A stretch of DNA of 64,000 bases, taken from positions 3,514,501 through 3,578,500 of the forward strand of contig NZ_CP063362.1 of the NCBI RefSeq assembly GCF_016807805.1. The letters are read 5' to 3'. Each line of letters opens with the position of its first letter. Within the stretch, counting starts at the first letter, position 1. The notes below the pieces were generated by a model. That model was not told the origin of the DNA. It made no database searches and saw nothing but the letters and a program-made list of their open reading frames with translations. A program made the position numbers and the translations under genes. This DNA comes from Xanthobacter dioxanivorans (GTDB lineage Bacteria; Pseudomonadota; Alphaproteobacteria; Rhizobiales; Xanthobacteraceae). Positions 57,107 to 64,000 of the stretch are shown here, piece after piece.

Positions 57107-58354
57107 ATGAGCGCCTGCGGACTGGACTTCGGCACCTCGAACACGACTCTCGGCGTGTCGCGCGGGGACGTGCCGGCCCTGTGCGATCTCGAGGGCCACC
57201 ACAAGACTGTGCCGAGCGCCATCTTCTTCGGCACCGACGGGTCGAGCCGTATCGGCCGCGCTGCCATCGAGGCCTATGTGGAGGGGGTCGACGGGCGCCT
57301 GATGCGCGGCCTCAAGTCCGTGCTCGGCAGCGCGCTGATCGACGAGGCGACGCCGATCGGCCGGCAGCGGGCGCCGTTCCGCGCGGTGATCGCGCGCTTC
57401 ATCGCCGAGGTGAAGGCCCGCGCGGAGGCGGAGGCCGGCCGCGCCCTGACCGCGGTGGTGCACGGACGCCCCGTGCATTTCGTCGACGGCGATGCCGAGG
57501 GCGACCGCAAGGCGGAGGCCACGCTGCGCCAGATCGCCCACGAGGTGGGCTTCAGGGACGTGCTGTTCCAGTACGAGCCCATCGCCGCCGCCCTCGACTA
57601 CGAGCAGCACATCTCCAGCGAGGAACTCGCCATCATCGCCGACATCGGCGGCGGCACGTCCGACTTCTCGATCGTCCGCATCAGCCCCGATCGCCGCAGG
57701 GCGGTGGAGCGGGCGGGCGATATCCTCGCCAATGACGGCGTGCGCATCGGCGGCACCGACTTCGATCGGGTGCTGAGCCTGCGCTCGCTCATGCCGCTGC
57801 TCGGCTTCCGCTCGGCGATGAAGCGCGACAATCTCGAGGTGCCCTCGGCCTATTTCCACGATCTCGCCAGCTGGCATTCCATCAACCGGGTCTACGAGCC
57901 CAAGGTGTTGCGCGAGATCCGCCAGGTGCGGCGCGACGCCATCGAGCCCGATCGCCTCGACCGGCTTGTGCAGGTGATCGAGGAGCGGCGCGGCCATGCC
58001 CTGGCCGGCGCGGTGGAGGCGGCGAAGATCGATCTTGCCGACGCGCCCGCCGCCCGCATCCCCCTCGGCTGGATGGAGGACGGCTTCGGGGTCTCCCTCA
58101 CCCGGGAGGATCTCGCCGGCAACACCGCGGAGCTCGCCGCCCGCATCGGCGCGCGCATGGACAAGATCCTGAAAGCCGCCGGCCTCGCCGCCGGGCAGAT
58201 CGACGCCCTCTTCCTCACCGGCGGCTCCACGCGCCTCGCCCATGTGCGCCGCGCCATCACGAGGGCCCTGCCGGATGCGAAGGTGGTGGACGGCGACACG
58301 TTCGGCTCGGTGGGCATCGGGCTCACCATCGAGGCCGCCCGCCGCTTCGGCTGA
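57107..58354 (+). CDS. YegD-like Hsp70-family protein
   Basis: 415 residues. ATPase domain only, no Hsp70 substrate domain. GLDFGTSNTTLGV (phosphate 1), IIADIGGGTSDFSIV (phosphate 2), FLTGGSTRLAHVRRA (adenosine). FEPIAAALDYE-like (YEPIAAALDYEQ) is the connect region. Such proteins are putative chaperones of the actin/Hsp70 superfamily; function unknown. ATG 57107 has GGAG 6 nt upstream, better than a TTG 12 nt earlier. Divergent from cydA; followed by an ABC transporter 200 bp later. Confidence 0.88.
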   Translation: MSACGLDFGTSNTTLGVSRGDVPALCDLEGHHKTVPSAIFFGTDGSSRIGRAAIEAYVEGVDGRLMRGLKSVLGSALIDEATPIGRQRAPFRAVIARFIAEVKARAEAEAGRALTAVVHGRPVHFVDGDAEGDRKAEATLRQIAHEVGFRDVLFQYEPIAAALDYEQHISSEELAIIADIGGGTSDFSIVRISPDRRRAVERAGDILANDGVRIGGTDFDRVLSLRSLMPLLGFRSAMKRDNLEVPSAYFHDLASWHSINRVYEPKVLREIRQVRRDAIEPDRLDRLVQVIEERRGHALAGAVEAAKIDLADAPAARIPLGWMEDGFGVSLTREDLAGNTAELAARIGARMDKILKAAGLAAGQIDALFLTGGSTRLAHVRRAITRALPDAKVVDGDTFGSVGIGLTIEAARRFG

Positions 58355-58555
58355 CACGGGTGCCGTCGGCGCGGCGAAAAATTCAAAACGATGGATCGTG
58401 GCCTCGCAATGAAAGCCGGCTGAAAGCTTGGGGCGCCTATGAAGGGTGGAATGGCCGGGTCGGAAACCTCCACGGCCGCACCACCAAGAATGCCCCAAGG
58501 CATCGCCGCTACGAGGAAACGAGCGCGCACAGCGCCCTTCAAGGAAGGTCATGCC

Positions 58556-59611
58556 ATGAAATTCCCCCTCTCCCGCAAGGCGGGACAGCGCCCGAACCTG
58601 CGCCTATGCGCGTTCGCCGGCTCGCTTGCCGTCGCCGCCGGCCTTCTGGTGTCTGGAAGCGCGTTCGCGGAAAAGCTCACCATCATCGTCGGCGGCATGG
58701 AGAAGCAGATCTACCTGCCGGCCGTGCTCACCCGCGAGCTCGGCTACTTCAAGGACGAGGGGCTCGACATCGAGCTCATCAACACCCGCGCCGGCGTGGA
58801 GGCGGAGAACGAGCTGCTCGCCGGGGCCGTGCAGGGCGTTGTCGGCTTCTATGATCACACCATCGACCTGCAGGCCAAGGGCAAGTTCATCACCTCCGTG
58901 GTGCAGTTCAGCCAGGCGCCCGGCGAGGTGCAGATGGTCGCCACCAAATATGCCGACCAGATCAAGTCGCCGGCCGACTTCAAGGGCCATACCTTGGGTG
59001 TGACGGGCCTCGGCTCGTCCACCGACTTCCTCACCCGCTATCTCGCGGCGCGGGCCGGCCTCAAGCCCGGCGACTTCTCGCTGCTGCCGGTGGGCGCCGG
59101 CAATACCTTCATCGCCGCCATGAAGCAGGACCAGATCCAGTCCGGCATGACCACCGAGCCCACCATCGGGCAATTGGTGAAGACCGGCGTCGCGAAGATC
59201 CTGGTGGACATGCGCACCCCGGGCAAGACCCTGGAAGCGCTCGGCGGACCTTATCCCGCTGCCTCCTTCTACGTGCAGAACGCTTGGCTCGACGGCCACA
59301 AGGACGAGGCGCAGAAGCTCGCCAACGCCTTTGTGCGCACCATGCGCTTCATCGCCAGCCACTCGGCCGCCGAGATCGCCGAGAAGATGCCGAAGGATTA
59401 CTATGTCGGCGACAAGGACCTCTACATCCAGGGTCTCGCCGAGGGCAAAGCCCAGTTCACCCCGGACGGCCGCATGCCGAAGGATGGCCCCGAGACGGTG
59501 CTGAAGGTGCTCTCCGCCTTTTCGAAGAATGTGCAGGGCAAGCAGATCGACCTGTCGAAGACCTACACCACCGTGTTCGTCGACAATTCGGCCAAGACGC
59601 TGGGGAATTGA
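58556..59611 (+). CDS. NitT/TauT-type ABC transporter substrate-binding protein
   Basis: 351 residues. Signal peptide with hydrophobic core LCAFAGSLAVAAGLLVSG ending near SAFAE. Mature part is a type II binding protein (SsuA/TauA/NMT1-like): IYLPAVLTRELGYFKDEGLD, GFYDHTIDLQAKGKFI, LGVTGLGSSTDFLTRYLA, MTTEPTIGQLVKTG. Ligand not predictable; members bind nitrate, taurine, sulfonates, or pyrimidines. Start ATG 58556 is preceded by AAGGAAGG. Part of a three-gene transporter with the two genes that follow. Confidence 0.9.
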   Translation: MKFPLSRKAGQRPNLRLCAFAGSLAVAAGLLVSGSAFAEKLTIIVGGMEKQIYLPAVLTRELGYFKDEGLDIELINTRAGVEAENELLAGAVQGVVGFYDHTIDLQAKGKFITSVVQFSQAPGEVQMVATKYADQIKSPADFKGHTLGVTGLGSSTDFLTRYLAARAGLKPGDFSLLPVGAGNTFIAAMKQDQIQSGMTTEPTIGQLVKTGVAKILVDMRTPGKTLEALGGPYPAASFYVQNAWLDGHKDEAQKLANAFVRTMRFIASHSAAEIAEKMPKDYYVGDKDLYIQGLAEGKAQFTPDGRMPKDGPETVLKVLSAFSKNVQGKQIDLSKTYTTVFVDNSAKTLGN

Positions 59612-59709
59612 CGCTCAGCGCCCCCGCCACGGCCTGACCCGCCGCGGCCCTTTTCAACATCTGCGAACAGCAGGTCGCCGCGCCCCGCGCTGGCGACGGG
59701 AGGAAACGC

Positions 59710-60567
59710 ATGTCTCTTCAATCCATTGCGGCCGCGCGCCCGCCGCTGATGCCCGCCGCCGCTCTGGCGCCGGCCATCGAGCTCGACAACGTCACCCGCC
59801 GCTTCCTGACCCCGGACGGCAAGTCCATGACGGCGCTGCGCGATTTCACCATGACGGTGGATCGCGGCGAGTTCGCCTGCGTGGTCGGACCCACCGGCTG
59901 CGGCAAGTCCACCATCCTCAACCTGGTCACCGGCCTCGCCCGTCCGAGCGCCGGCGAGGTGCGGGTCATGGGCGAGCCGGTCTCCGGCATCCACAAGGAC
60001 GTGGGCTTCGTGTTCCAGGCGGATGCGCTCTTCCCCTGGCGCTCGGTGCTCGACAACGTGGCGGCCGGCCCCCTCTATCGCGGCCTGCCCAGGGCCCAGG
60101 CCTATGAAAAGGCGCGCGACTGGATCGCCCGCGTGGGCCTCGCCCGCTTCGAGAGCCACTACCCGCACCAGCTGTCCGGCGGCATGCGCAAGCGCGTGGC
60201 GCTGGCCCAGACCTTCATCAACGAGCCGAAGATCCTGCTCATGGACGAGCCGTTCTCGGCCCTCGACGTGCAGACCCGCACCAACATGCAGGACGAGCTG
60301 CTGGACCTGTGGTCCGGCTCCGGCGCCTCGGTGGTGTTCGTCACCCATGATCTGGAAGAGGCGGTGGCGCTCGCCGACAAGGTCTATGTGCTCACCGCCG
60401 GCCCGGCCACGGTGAAGAGCGTCTACCACATCGACCTGCCGCGCCCGCGGGTGATGGCGGAGATCCGCTACGACACCGCCTTCGTCGAGAAGTGCCGCAC
60501 CATCTGGGACGACCTGCGCGAGGAAGTGCAGATCGGCCAGCAGCGCACCCTCGACACCGGCCACTGA
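59710..60567 (+). CDS. NitT/TauT-type ABC transporter ATP-binding protein
   Basis: 285 residues. Walker A GPTGCGKST, FVFQADALFPWRSVLDNV, signature QLSGGMRKRVALAQTFI, Walker B ILLMDEPFSALDVQ, H-loop VTHDLEEAV, as in SsuB/TauB. The 80-residue C-terminal tail binds the permease region. GGGAGGAAACGC precedes ATG 59710. Energises import with the permease 18 nt downstream. Confidence 0.92.
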   Translation: MSLQSIAAARPPLMPAAALAPAIELDNVTRRFLTPDGKSMTALRDFTMTVDRGEFACVVGPTGCGKSTILNLVTGLARPSAGEVRVMGEPVSGIHKDVGFVFQADALFPWRSVLDNVAAGPLYRGLPRAQAYEKARDWIARVGLARFESHYPHQLSGGMRKRVALAQTFINEPKILLMDEPFSALDVQTRTNMQDELLDLWSGSGASVVFVTHDLEEAVALADKVYVLTAGPATVKSVYHIDLPRPRVMAEIRYDTAFVEKCRTIWDDLREEVQIGQQRTLDTGH

Positions 60568-60585
60568 CACACAGGGAGGACAAAC

Positions 60586-61473
60586 ATGACCATGCAGGCA
60601 GAAGCCCCGTCCGCCCGGTTCCAGGCGACCCCGCGCGCCGTGCCGACCGAAGCCGAGATCGAGGCCAAGGCCCGCGCCCGGCTCAAGGCCCGCCGCGCCC
60701 TCGTCATCACCCTGCGCATCGCCATCCTCGTCGGCGTGCTCGGCATCTGGGAGCTGGGGGCGCAGACCGGCTTCATCGACCCCTTCTTCTTCGCCAGCCC
60801 CTCCGGCATCGCCGAGCAGATCTGGGTGTGGATGACCGAGGGCACCTCGCAAGGCTCGCTCTGGGTGCAGATCCTGGTCACCCTGGAGGAGACCGTGCTC
60901 GGCTTCTTCATCGGCGCGGCCGGCGGCATCGTCTGCGGCATCGTGCTCGGTCGCAACAAGCTGCTGGCGGATGTGTTCTCCATCTACATCAAGGTGGCGA
61001 ACTCCATCCCCCGCGTGGTGCTGGGCTCCATCTTCATCATCGCGCTGGGCCTCGGCATGGCGTCCAAGGTGGCACTCGCGGTGGTGATGGTGTTCTTCGT
61101 GGTGTTCGCCAACGCCTTCCAGGGCGTGCGCGAGGCGGACCGCGCCATGATCGCCAATGCGCAGATCCTCGGTGCCTCGCCCTTCCAGATCACCACCAGC
61201 GTCATCATCCCCTCGGCCATGAGCTGGATCCTCGCCTCGCTGCACGTCTCCTTCGGCTTCGCTTTGGTGGGCGCGGTGGTGGGCGAGTTCCTCGGCGCCA
61301 AGCAGGGTGTCGGCCTGCTCATCGCCACGGCGCAGGGCGCCTTCAACGCCAATGGCGTGTTCGCGGCCATGATCATCCTTGCGGTGCTGGCGCTGGCGAT
61401 GGAGTTCCTCATCACGCTGGTGGAAAACCGGCTCGTGAAGTGGCGGCCGGTGCCCTACAGCGAACAGAACTGA
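60586..61473 (+). CDS. NitT/TauT-type ABC transporter permease
   Basis: 295 residues, six spans after a ~35-residue cytosolic N-terminus. The EAA loop is READRAMIANAQILGASPFQ, in SsuC/TauC style; FGFALVGAVVGEFLGAKQGVG is conserved. GGGAGG lies before ATG 60586. Forms the inner-membrane channel for the preceding binding protein. Confidence 0.92.
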   Translation: MTMQAEAPSARFQATPRAVPTEAEIEAKARARLKARRALVITLRIAILVGVLGIWELGAQTGFIDPFFFASPSGIAEQIWVWMTEGTSQGSLWVQILVTLEETVLGFFIGAAGGIVCGIVLGRNKLLADVFSIYIKVANSIPRVVLGSIFIIALGLGMASKVALAVVMVFFVVFANAFQGVREADRAMIANAQILGASPFQITTSVIIPSAMSWILASLHVSFGFALVGAVVGEFLGAKQGVGLLIATAQGAFNANGVFAAMIILAVLALAMEFLITLVENRLVKWRPVPYSEQN

Positions 61474-61524
61474 GCCTCCTCCCGGCTCGCGCGCGGGGGT
61501 GACTGCTGGCCTCGGAGCGGGTCC

Positions 61525-62934
61525 TCAGGCCCCGCGCGCACTTTCTACCGGCTTGCCGGCGGCGGATGTCGCCGGCAAGCGCATTTCCACCCGCAGCCCG
61601 CCGCTGGACGCGGTGACCAGCGCGAGCGTGCCGCCGGCCCCGTCCACCACCTCGCGCACGATGGACAGGCCGATGCCGGAGCCTTCGCCCGGCGTTCCCG
61701 GCATGCGGTAGAAGCGCTCGAACACCTTGTCCCGTTCCTGAGGGGCGATGCCGGGCCCGGAATCCTCCACCGCCAGCACCGCCCAATCCGCGTCCCGCCG
61801 CACCGCCACGGTGACCGTGCCGCCCGTCGGCGTGTAGCGCAGGGCATTGTCCACCAGGTTGACGATGGCCTCGCGCACCATGGCGCCATCGCCGCTTGTG
61901 GCGACCGGCTCGTCCGCCTCGAGCCCCAGGTCGATGCCGCGCTGGACCGCGAGATCCGCGAGCCCCTCCAGCACCAGCCGCGCCGAGGCGGACAGGTCGA
62001 TATCCTCGGCGCGCGGGCGGCGGCTGCCGGGCTCCGAGCGGGACAGGGTAAGGAGCTGGCTCGCGAGCCGGGCCAGGCGATGGGTGCTCTGCTGGACCGC
62101 GGCGAGGGCCTCCTCCCGCTCGCCGGCATCGGTGGTGCGCCGGGCATAGGTCACCTGGGTGCCCAGCAGCGCCAGCGGCGTGCGCAACTGGTGGGCGGCA
62201 TTGGCCACGAAGCGGCGCTGCGCCGCCATCTGCCCGGCGACGCGGGCCATGTAGGTGTTGAGGGCGACGACGAGGGGGCGCAGCTCGCTCTGCACCGCCT
62301 GGTCGGGCAAGGGCGTGAGGTCGTCGCGGCCCTTCTCCATCACCGCATCACGCAGGCGCAGCAGCGGGGCAAGGCCCTGGCGCAGTCCCACCAGCACCAG
62401 GAGGCCCGCCGCGGCGAGCAGCACCAATTGCTGGCTGAAGCTGCCGATCCACAATTCGCGGACCATGGCCGCATGTCCCGCCAGCGTCACTCCCACCACC
62501 ACCGTCACCCGCTCGCCGTCGGGGGCGCCGACCACGGGGTAATGTAGCGCCACGAGCCGCAGTTCCTGGTCGCGATAGGTCCCGGAAAAGGGCAGCGGCA
62601 CGCCTTCCTTGGGAGTGCCGCGCGGCAATGGCAGGTCCGGATAGCCGGTGAGCAGGCGTCCCCTCGCACCGTCCACCCGGTAATAGACCCGGTCGCGATG
62701 GCCGGTGTCGAACATCTCCAGCGCCACCGGCGGGATGGTGGCGTCCACCACGCCGCGATCGAGGCGCACATCTTCGGCGATGGCGCGGGCGGAGGCGTCG
62801 AGGGTGCGGTCGGTGACGAGGTCGGCGGTGGCGCGCGCCGCGCGCCAGCTCGTCCACACGTTCACCGCCACGAGGCCGGCGAGCGGCAGGAGGAGCCAGC
62901 ACAGGAGCTGGAGGCGCAGGCTGTCAATGCGCAT
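61525..62934 (-). CDS. TctE-like sensor histidine kinase
   Basis: 469 residues. Two membrane spans (residues ~8–30 and ~170–188) flank a periplasmic sensor of the 2CSK_N type. A HAMP-like linker is followed by the phosphoacceptor His248 (ANAAHQLRTPLALL) and an HATPase with NLVDNALRYTP, AVEDSGPGI and GEGSGIGLSIV. Its ligand is unknown (TctE senses tricarboxylates). The ATG overlaps the response regulator end by 11 nt. Convergent to the ABC transporter. Confidence 0.9.
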   Translation of the reverse strand: MRIDSLRLQLLCWLLLPLAGLVAVNVWTSWRAARATADLVTDRTLDASARAIAEDVRLDRGVVDATIPPVALEMFDTGHRDRVYYRVDGARGRLLTGYPDLPLPRGTPKEGVPLPFSGTYRDQELRLVALHYPVVGAPDGERVTVVVGVTLAGHAAMVRELWIGSFSQQLVLLAAAGLLVLVGLRQGLAPLLRLRDAVMEKGRDDLTPLPDQAVQSELRPLVVALNTYMARVAGQMAAQRRFVANAAHQLRTPLALLGTQVTYARRTTDAGEREEALAAVQQSTHRLARLASQLLTLSRSEPGSRRPRAEDIDLSASARLVLEGLADLAVQRGIDLGLEADEPVATSGDGAMVREAIVNLVDNALRYTPTGGTVTVAVRRDADWAVLAVEDSGPGIAPQERDKVFERFYRMPGTPGEGSGIGLSIVREVVDGAGGTLALVTASSGGLRVEMRLPATSAAGKPVESARGA

Positions 62935-63592
62935 GCTGGAGCAGGTAGCCGAGGCCGCGCAAGGTCACGATCCGCACGTCGGATCCCTCCAGCTTGCGGC
63001 GCACGCGATGGACATAGATCTCGATGGCGCTGGGGTCGGCGAGGTCGTCGAGGCTGAACACGCTTTGCGAGAGCTGGGTCTTGCTCACCGTCTGCCCCGA
63101 TTTCAGCAGCAGCATTTCCAGCACGGCATGCTCGCGCGGGGTCAGGGCCAGCGGCGCGCCGGCGAGCTGGAACAGCCGGGTGTTGGTGTCGAGGGCCAGC
63201 GCTCCGCAGCTGATCACCAGGTCGGGCCGCCGCGCCGAGCGGCGCAGCTGCACGCGGATGCGCGCTTCCAGCTCGGCGATGTCGAACGGCTTGGCGAGAT
63301 AGTCGTCCGCGCCCTCGTCGAGGCCGGCGACGCGCCCGTCGAGGCTCGCATTGGCGGTGAGGATGATGACCGGCACCGCATCCTGCCGGCGGCGGATGCG
63401 GCGCAGGAGCTGCATGCCGCCGATCTTCGGCAGGGCGAGGTCGAGGATGACCAGGTCGTAGGTGGTCACGCTCAGCGCGTGGTCCGCCTCCTCGCCGTCG
63501 TGGAAGACATCGACGACGTAATTGTCCCGCCGCAGGATCTTCGCCAGCCACGTGGCCAGATCCAGATTGTCCTCCACCAGAAGAAGGCGCAT
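62924..63592 (-). CDS. TctD-like OmpR-family response regulator
   Basis: 222 residues. Receiver domain with Asp8, phosphoacceptor Asp51 (YDLVILDLALPK) and Lys in DDYLAKPFDI; then a winged-helix DNA-binding domain (LALTPREHAVLEMLLLKS, IEIYVHRVRRKLEG, TLRGLGYLL). Partner of the kinase that follows. The target is unknown; the neighbouring multicopper oxidase gene and the ABC operon are candidates only by proximity. Confidence 0.93.
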   Translation of the reverse strand: MRLLLVEDNLDLATWLAKILRRDNYVVDVFHDGEEADHALSVTTYDLVILDLALPKIGGMQLLRRIRRRQDAVPVIILTANASLDGRVAGLDEGADDYLAKPFDIAELEARIRVQLRRSARRPDLVISCGALALDTNTRLFQLAGAPLALTPREHAVLEMLLLKSGQTVSKTQLSQSVFSLDDLADPSAIEIYVHRVRRKLEGSDVRIVTLRGLGYLLQHAH

Positions 63593-63679
63593 CCCGTTTT
63601 CCGCCCTTTTGCGACCGACACTACAGCACGGGCGCCTGAGGCCGGAAGGGGGCGGGTTTCCGTCTCTTCTGATCTTTCC

Positions 63680-64000
63680 CTACGTCACCTGAAGCACCGT
63701 CATCATGCCGGTGGCCATGTGGTAGAGGTGATGGCAGTGCAGGAACCACTCGCCCTTCTGCCCGGCGTCGAAGGCGATCGTCACCGGCGCGTGCGGCGGC
63801 ACGATCACTGTGTCGCGGACCGGCCCCGAAACGCGCCGCCCGCCGATGCCCACCACCTGGAAATGGTGCCCGTGCAGGTGCATGGGGTGGGTCATGGCGG
63901 TGGGGTTCATGAACGTCATCTCCACCCGCTCGCCCTGGCGCACCACGAAGGGCTGGTGCTCGCCATGGATGCGGCCGTTGATGGTCCAGCGATAGCCGGG
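63680..64000 (-). CDS. Multicopper oxidase, C-terminal part (cut by window edge)
   Basis: The frame is open from 64000 to the stop at 63680 (~106 residues). It holds the C-terminal cupredoxin copper sites: HPMHLHGHHFQVVG and WFLHCHHLYHMATGMM (the HCH-x3-H-x4-M type 1/3 signature). The INGRIHGEHQPFVVRQGERVEM (split: RWTINGRIHGEHQPF, VVRQGERVEM) resembles the CopA/laccase-like copper-resistance oxidases. The N-terminus lies beyond the window, so subtype and export signal cannot be judged. Confidence 0.85.
   Translation of the reverse strand, partial: PGYRWTINGRIHGEHQPFVVRQGERVEMTFMNPTAMTHPMHLHGHHFQVVGIGGRRVSGPVRDTVIVPPHAPVTIAFDAGQKGEWFLHCHHLYHMATGMMTVLQVT

Overview
The window is GC-rich DNA from an alphaproteobacterium, most likely a Hyphomicrobiales member close to Xanthobacter, Azorhizobium or Ancylobacter. 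This is an inference from gene content. The clues are a complete very-long-chain fatty acid (VLCFA) lipid A locus of the acpXL–lpxXL type, the DUF2849–cysI–DUF934–cysH sulfite/APS reductase cluster, a DnaG primase with a degenerate zinc ribbon, purE–purK near rpsU, and a formyl-CoA transferase with two oxalate/formate-type antiporters. No phage, transposon, CRISPR array, tRNA or rRNA gene was seen. It looks like ordinary chromosome with small intergenic repeats.

Layout. 0–9 kb: a TPR lipoprotein-like/exported protein, fhs (formate activation), a thiolase, an EF-hand protein, a DUF971 protein, moaA and an EamA exporter. 9–16.4 kb (minus strand): sulfur assimilation, as sbp–cysT–cysW–cysA for sulfate import and DUF2849–cysI–DUF934–cysH for reduction, with separate AT-rich promoter regions. 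16.6–22.2 kb (plus): an enoyl-CoA hydratase-like protein and a five-gene branched-chain amino acid type (Liv/HAAT) ABC importer. 22.6–29.2 kb: rpoD, dnaG and a yqeY homologue on the minus strand, then divergent carA. 29.3–36.8 kb: an FkbM methyltransferase, then what I read as an oxalate/formyl-CoA regulon: a GntR/FCD regulator, a two-CBS-domain protein, formyl-CoA:oxalate CoA-transferase (frc), two OxlT-like antiporters and a small exported or membrane protein. The box GTAT-N5-ATAC, or a one-base variant, lies upstream of four of these transcription units, and a shorter version lies in front of the regulator. No oxalyl-CoA decarboxylase is in the window.

36.9–40.8 kb (minus): zwf–pgl–pgi, the entry to the pentose phosphate and Entner–Doudoroff routes. 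41.2–43.8 kb: rpsU, a small unknown gene, a probable 6S RNA locus, purK and purE. 43.8–50.4 kb (minus): the VLCFA lipid A cluster acpXL–fabZXL–fabF2XL–fabF1XL–SDR–adh2XL–lpxXL. fabF1XL is broken by a one-base frameshift, and fabF2XL loses its last residues to a second one. 50.7–56.8 kb: an AidB-type acyl-CoA dehydrogenase, a YpfJ-type metallopeptidase, rnhB and a short-Q-loop (CIO-type) bd oxidase cydAB. 57.1–64 kb: a YegD-like Hsp70 protein, a NitT/TauT-type ABC importer of unknown substrate, a TctDE-like two-component system and the C-terminal end of a multicopper oxidase cut by the window edge.

Most worth following up: the GTAT-N5-ATAC regulon with its undescribed small protein, the FabF1XL/FabF2XL pair (frameshifts, and FabF2XL lacking catalytic residues so that it looks like a chain-length-factor subunit), the zinc-less DnaG ribbon, the 6S RNA candidate, and a three-copy dispersed intergenic repeat.
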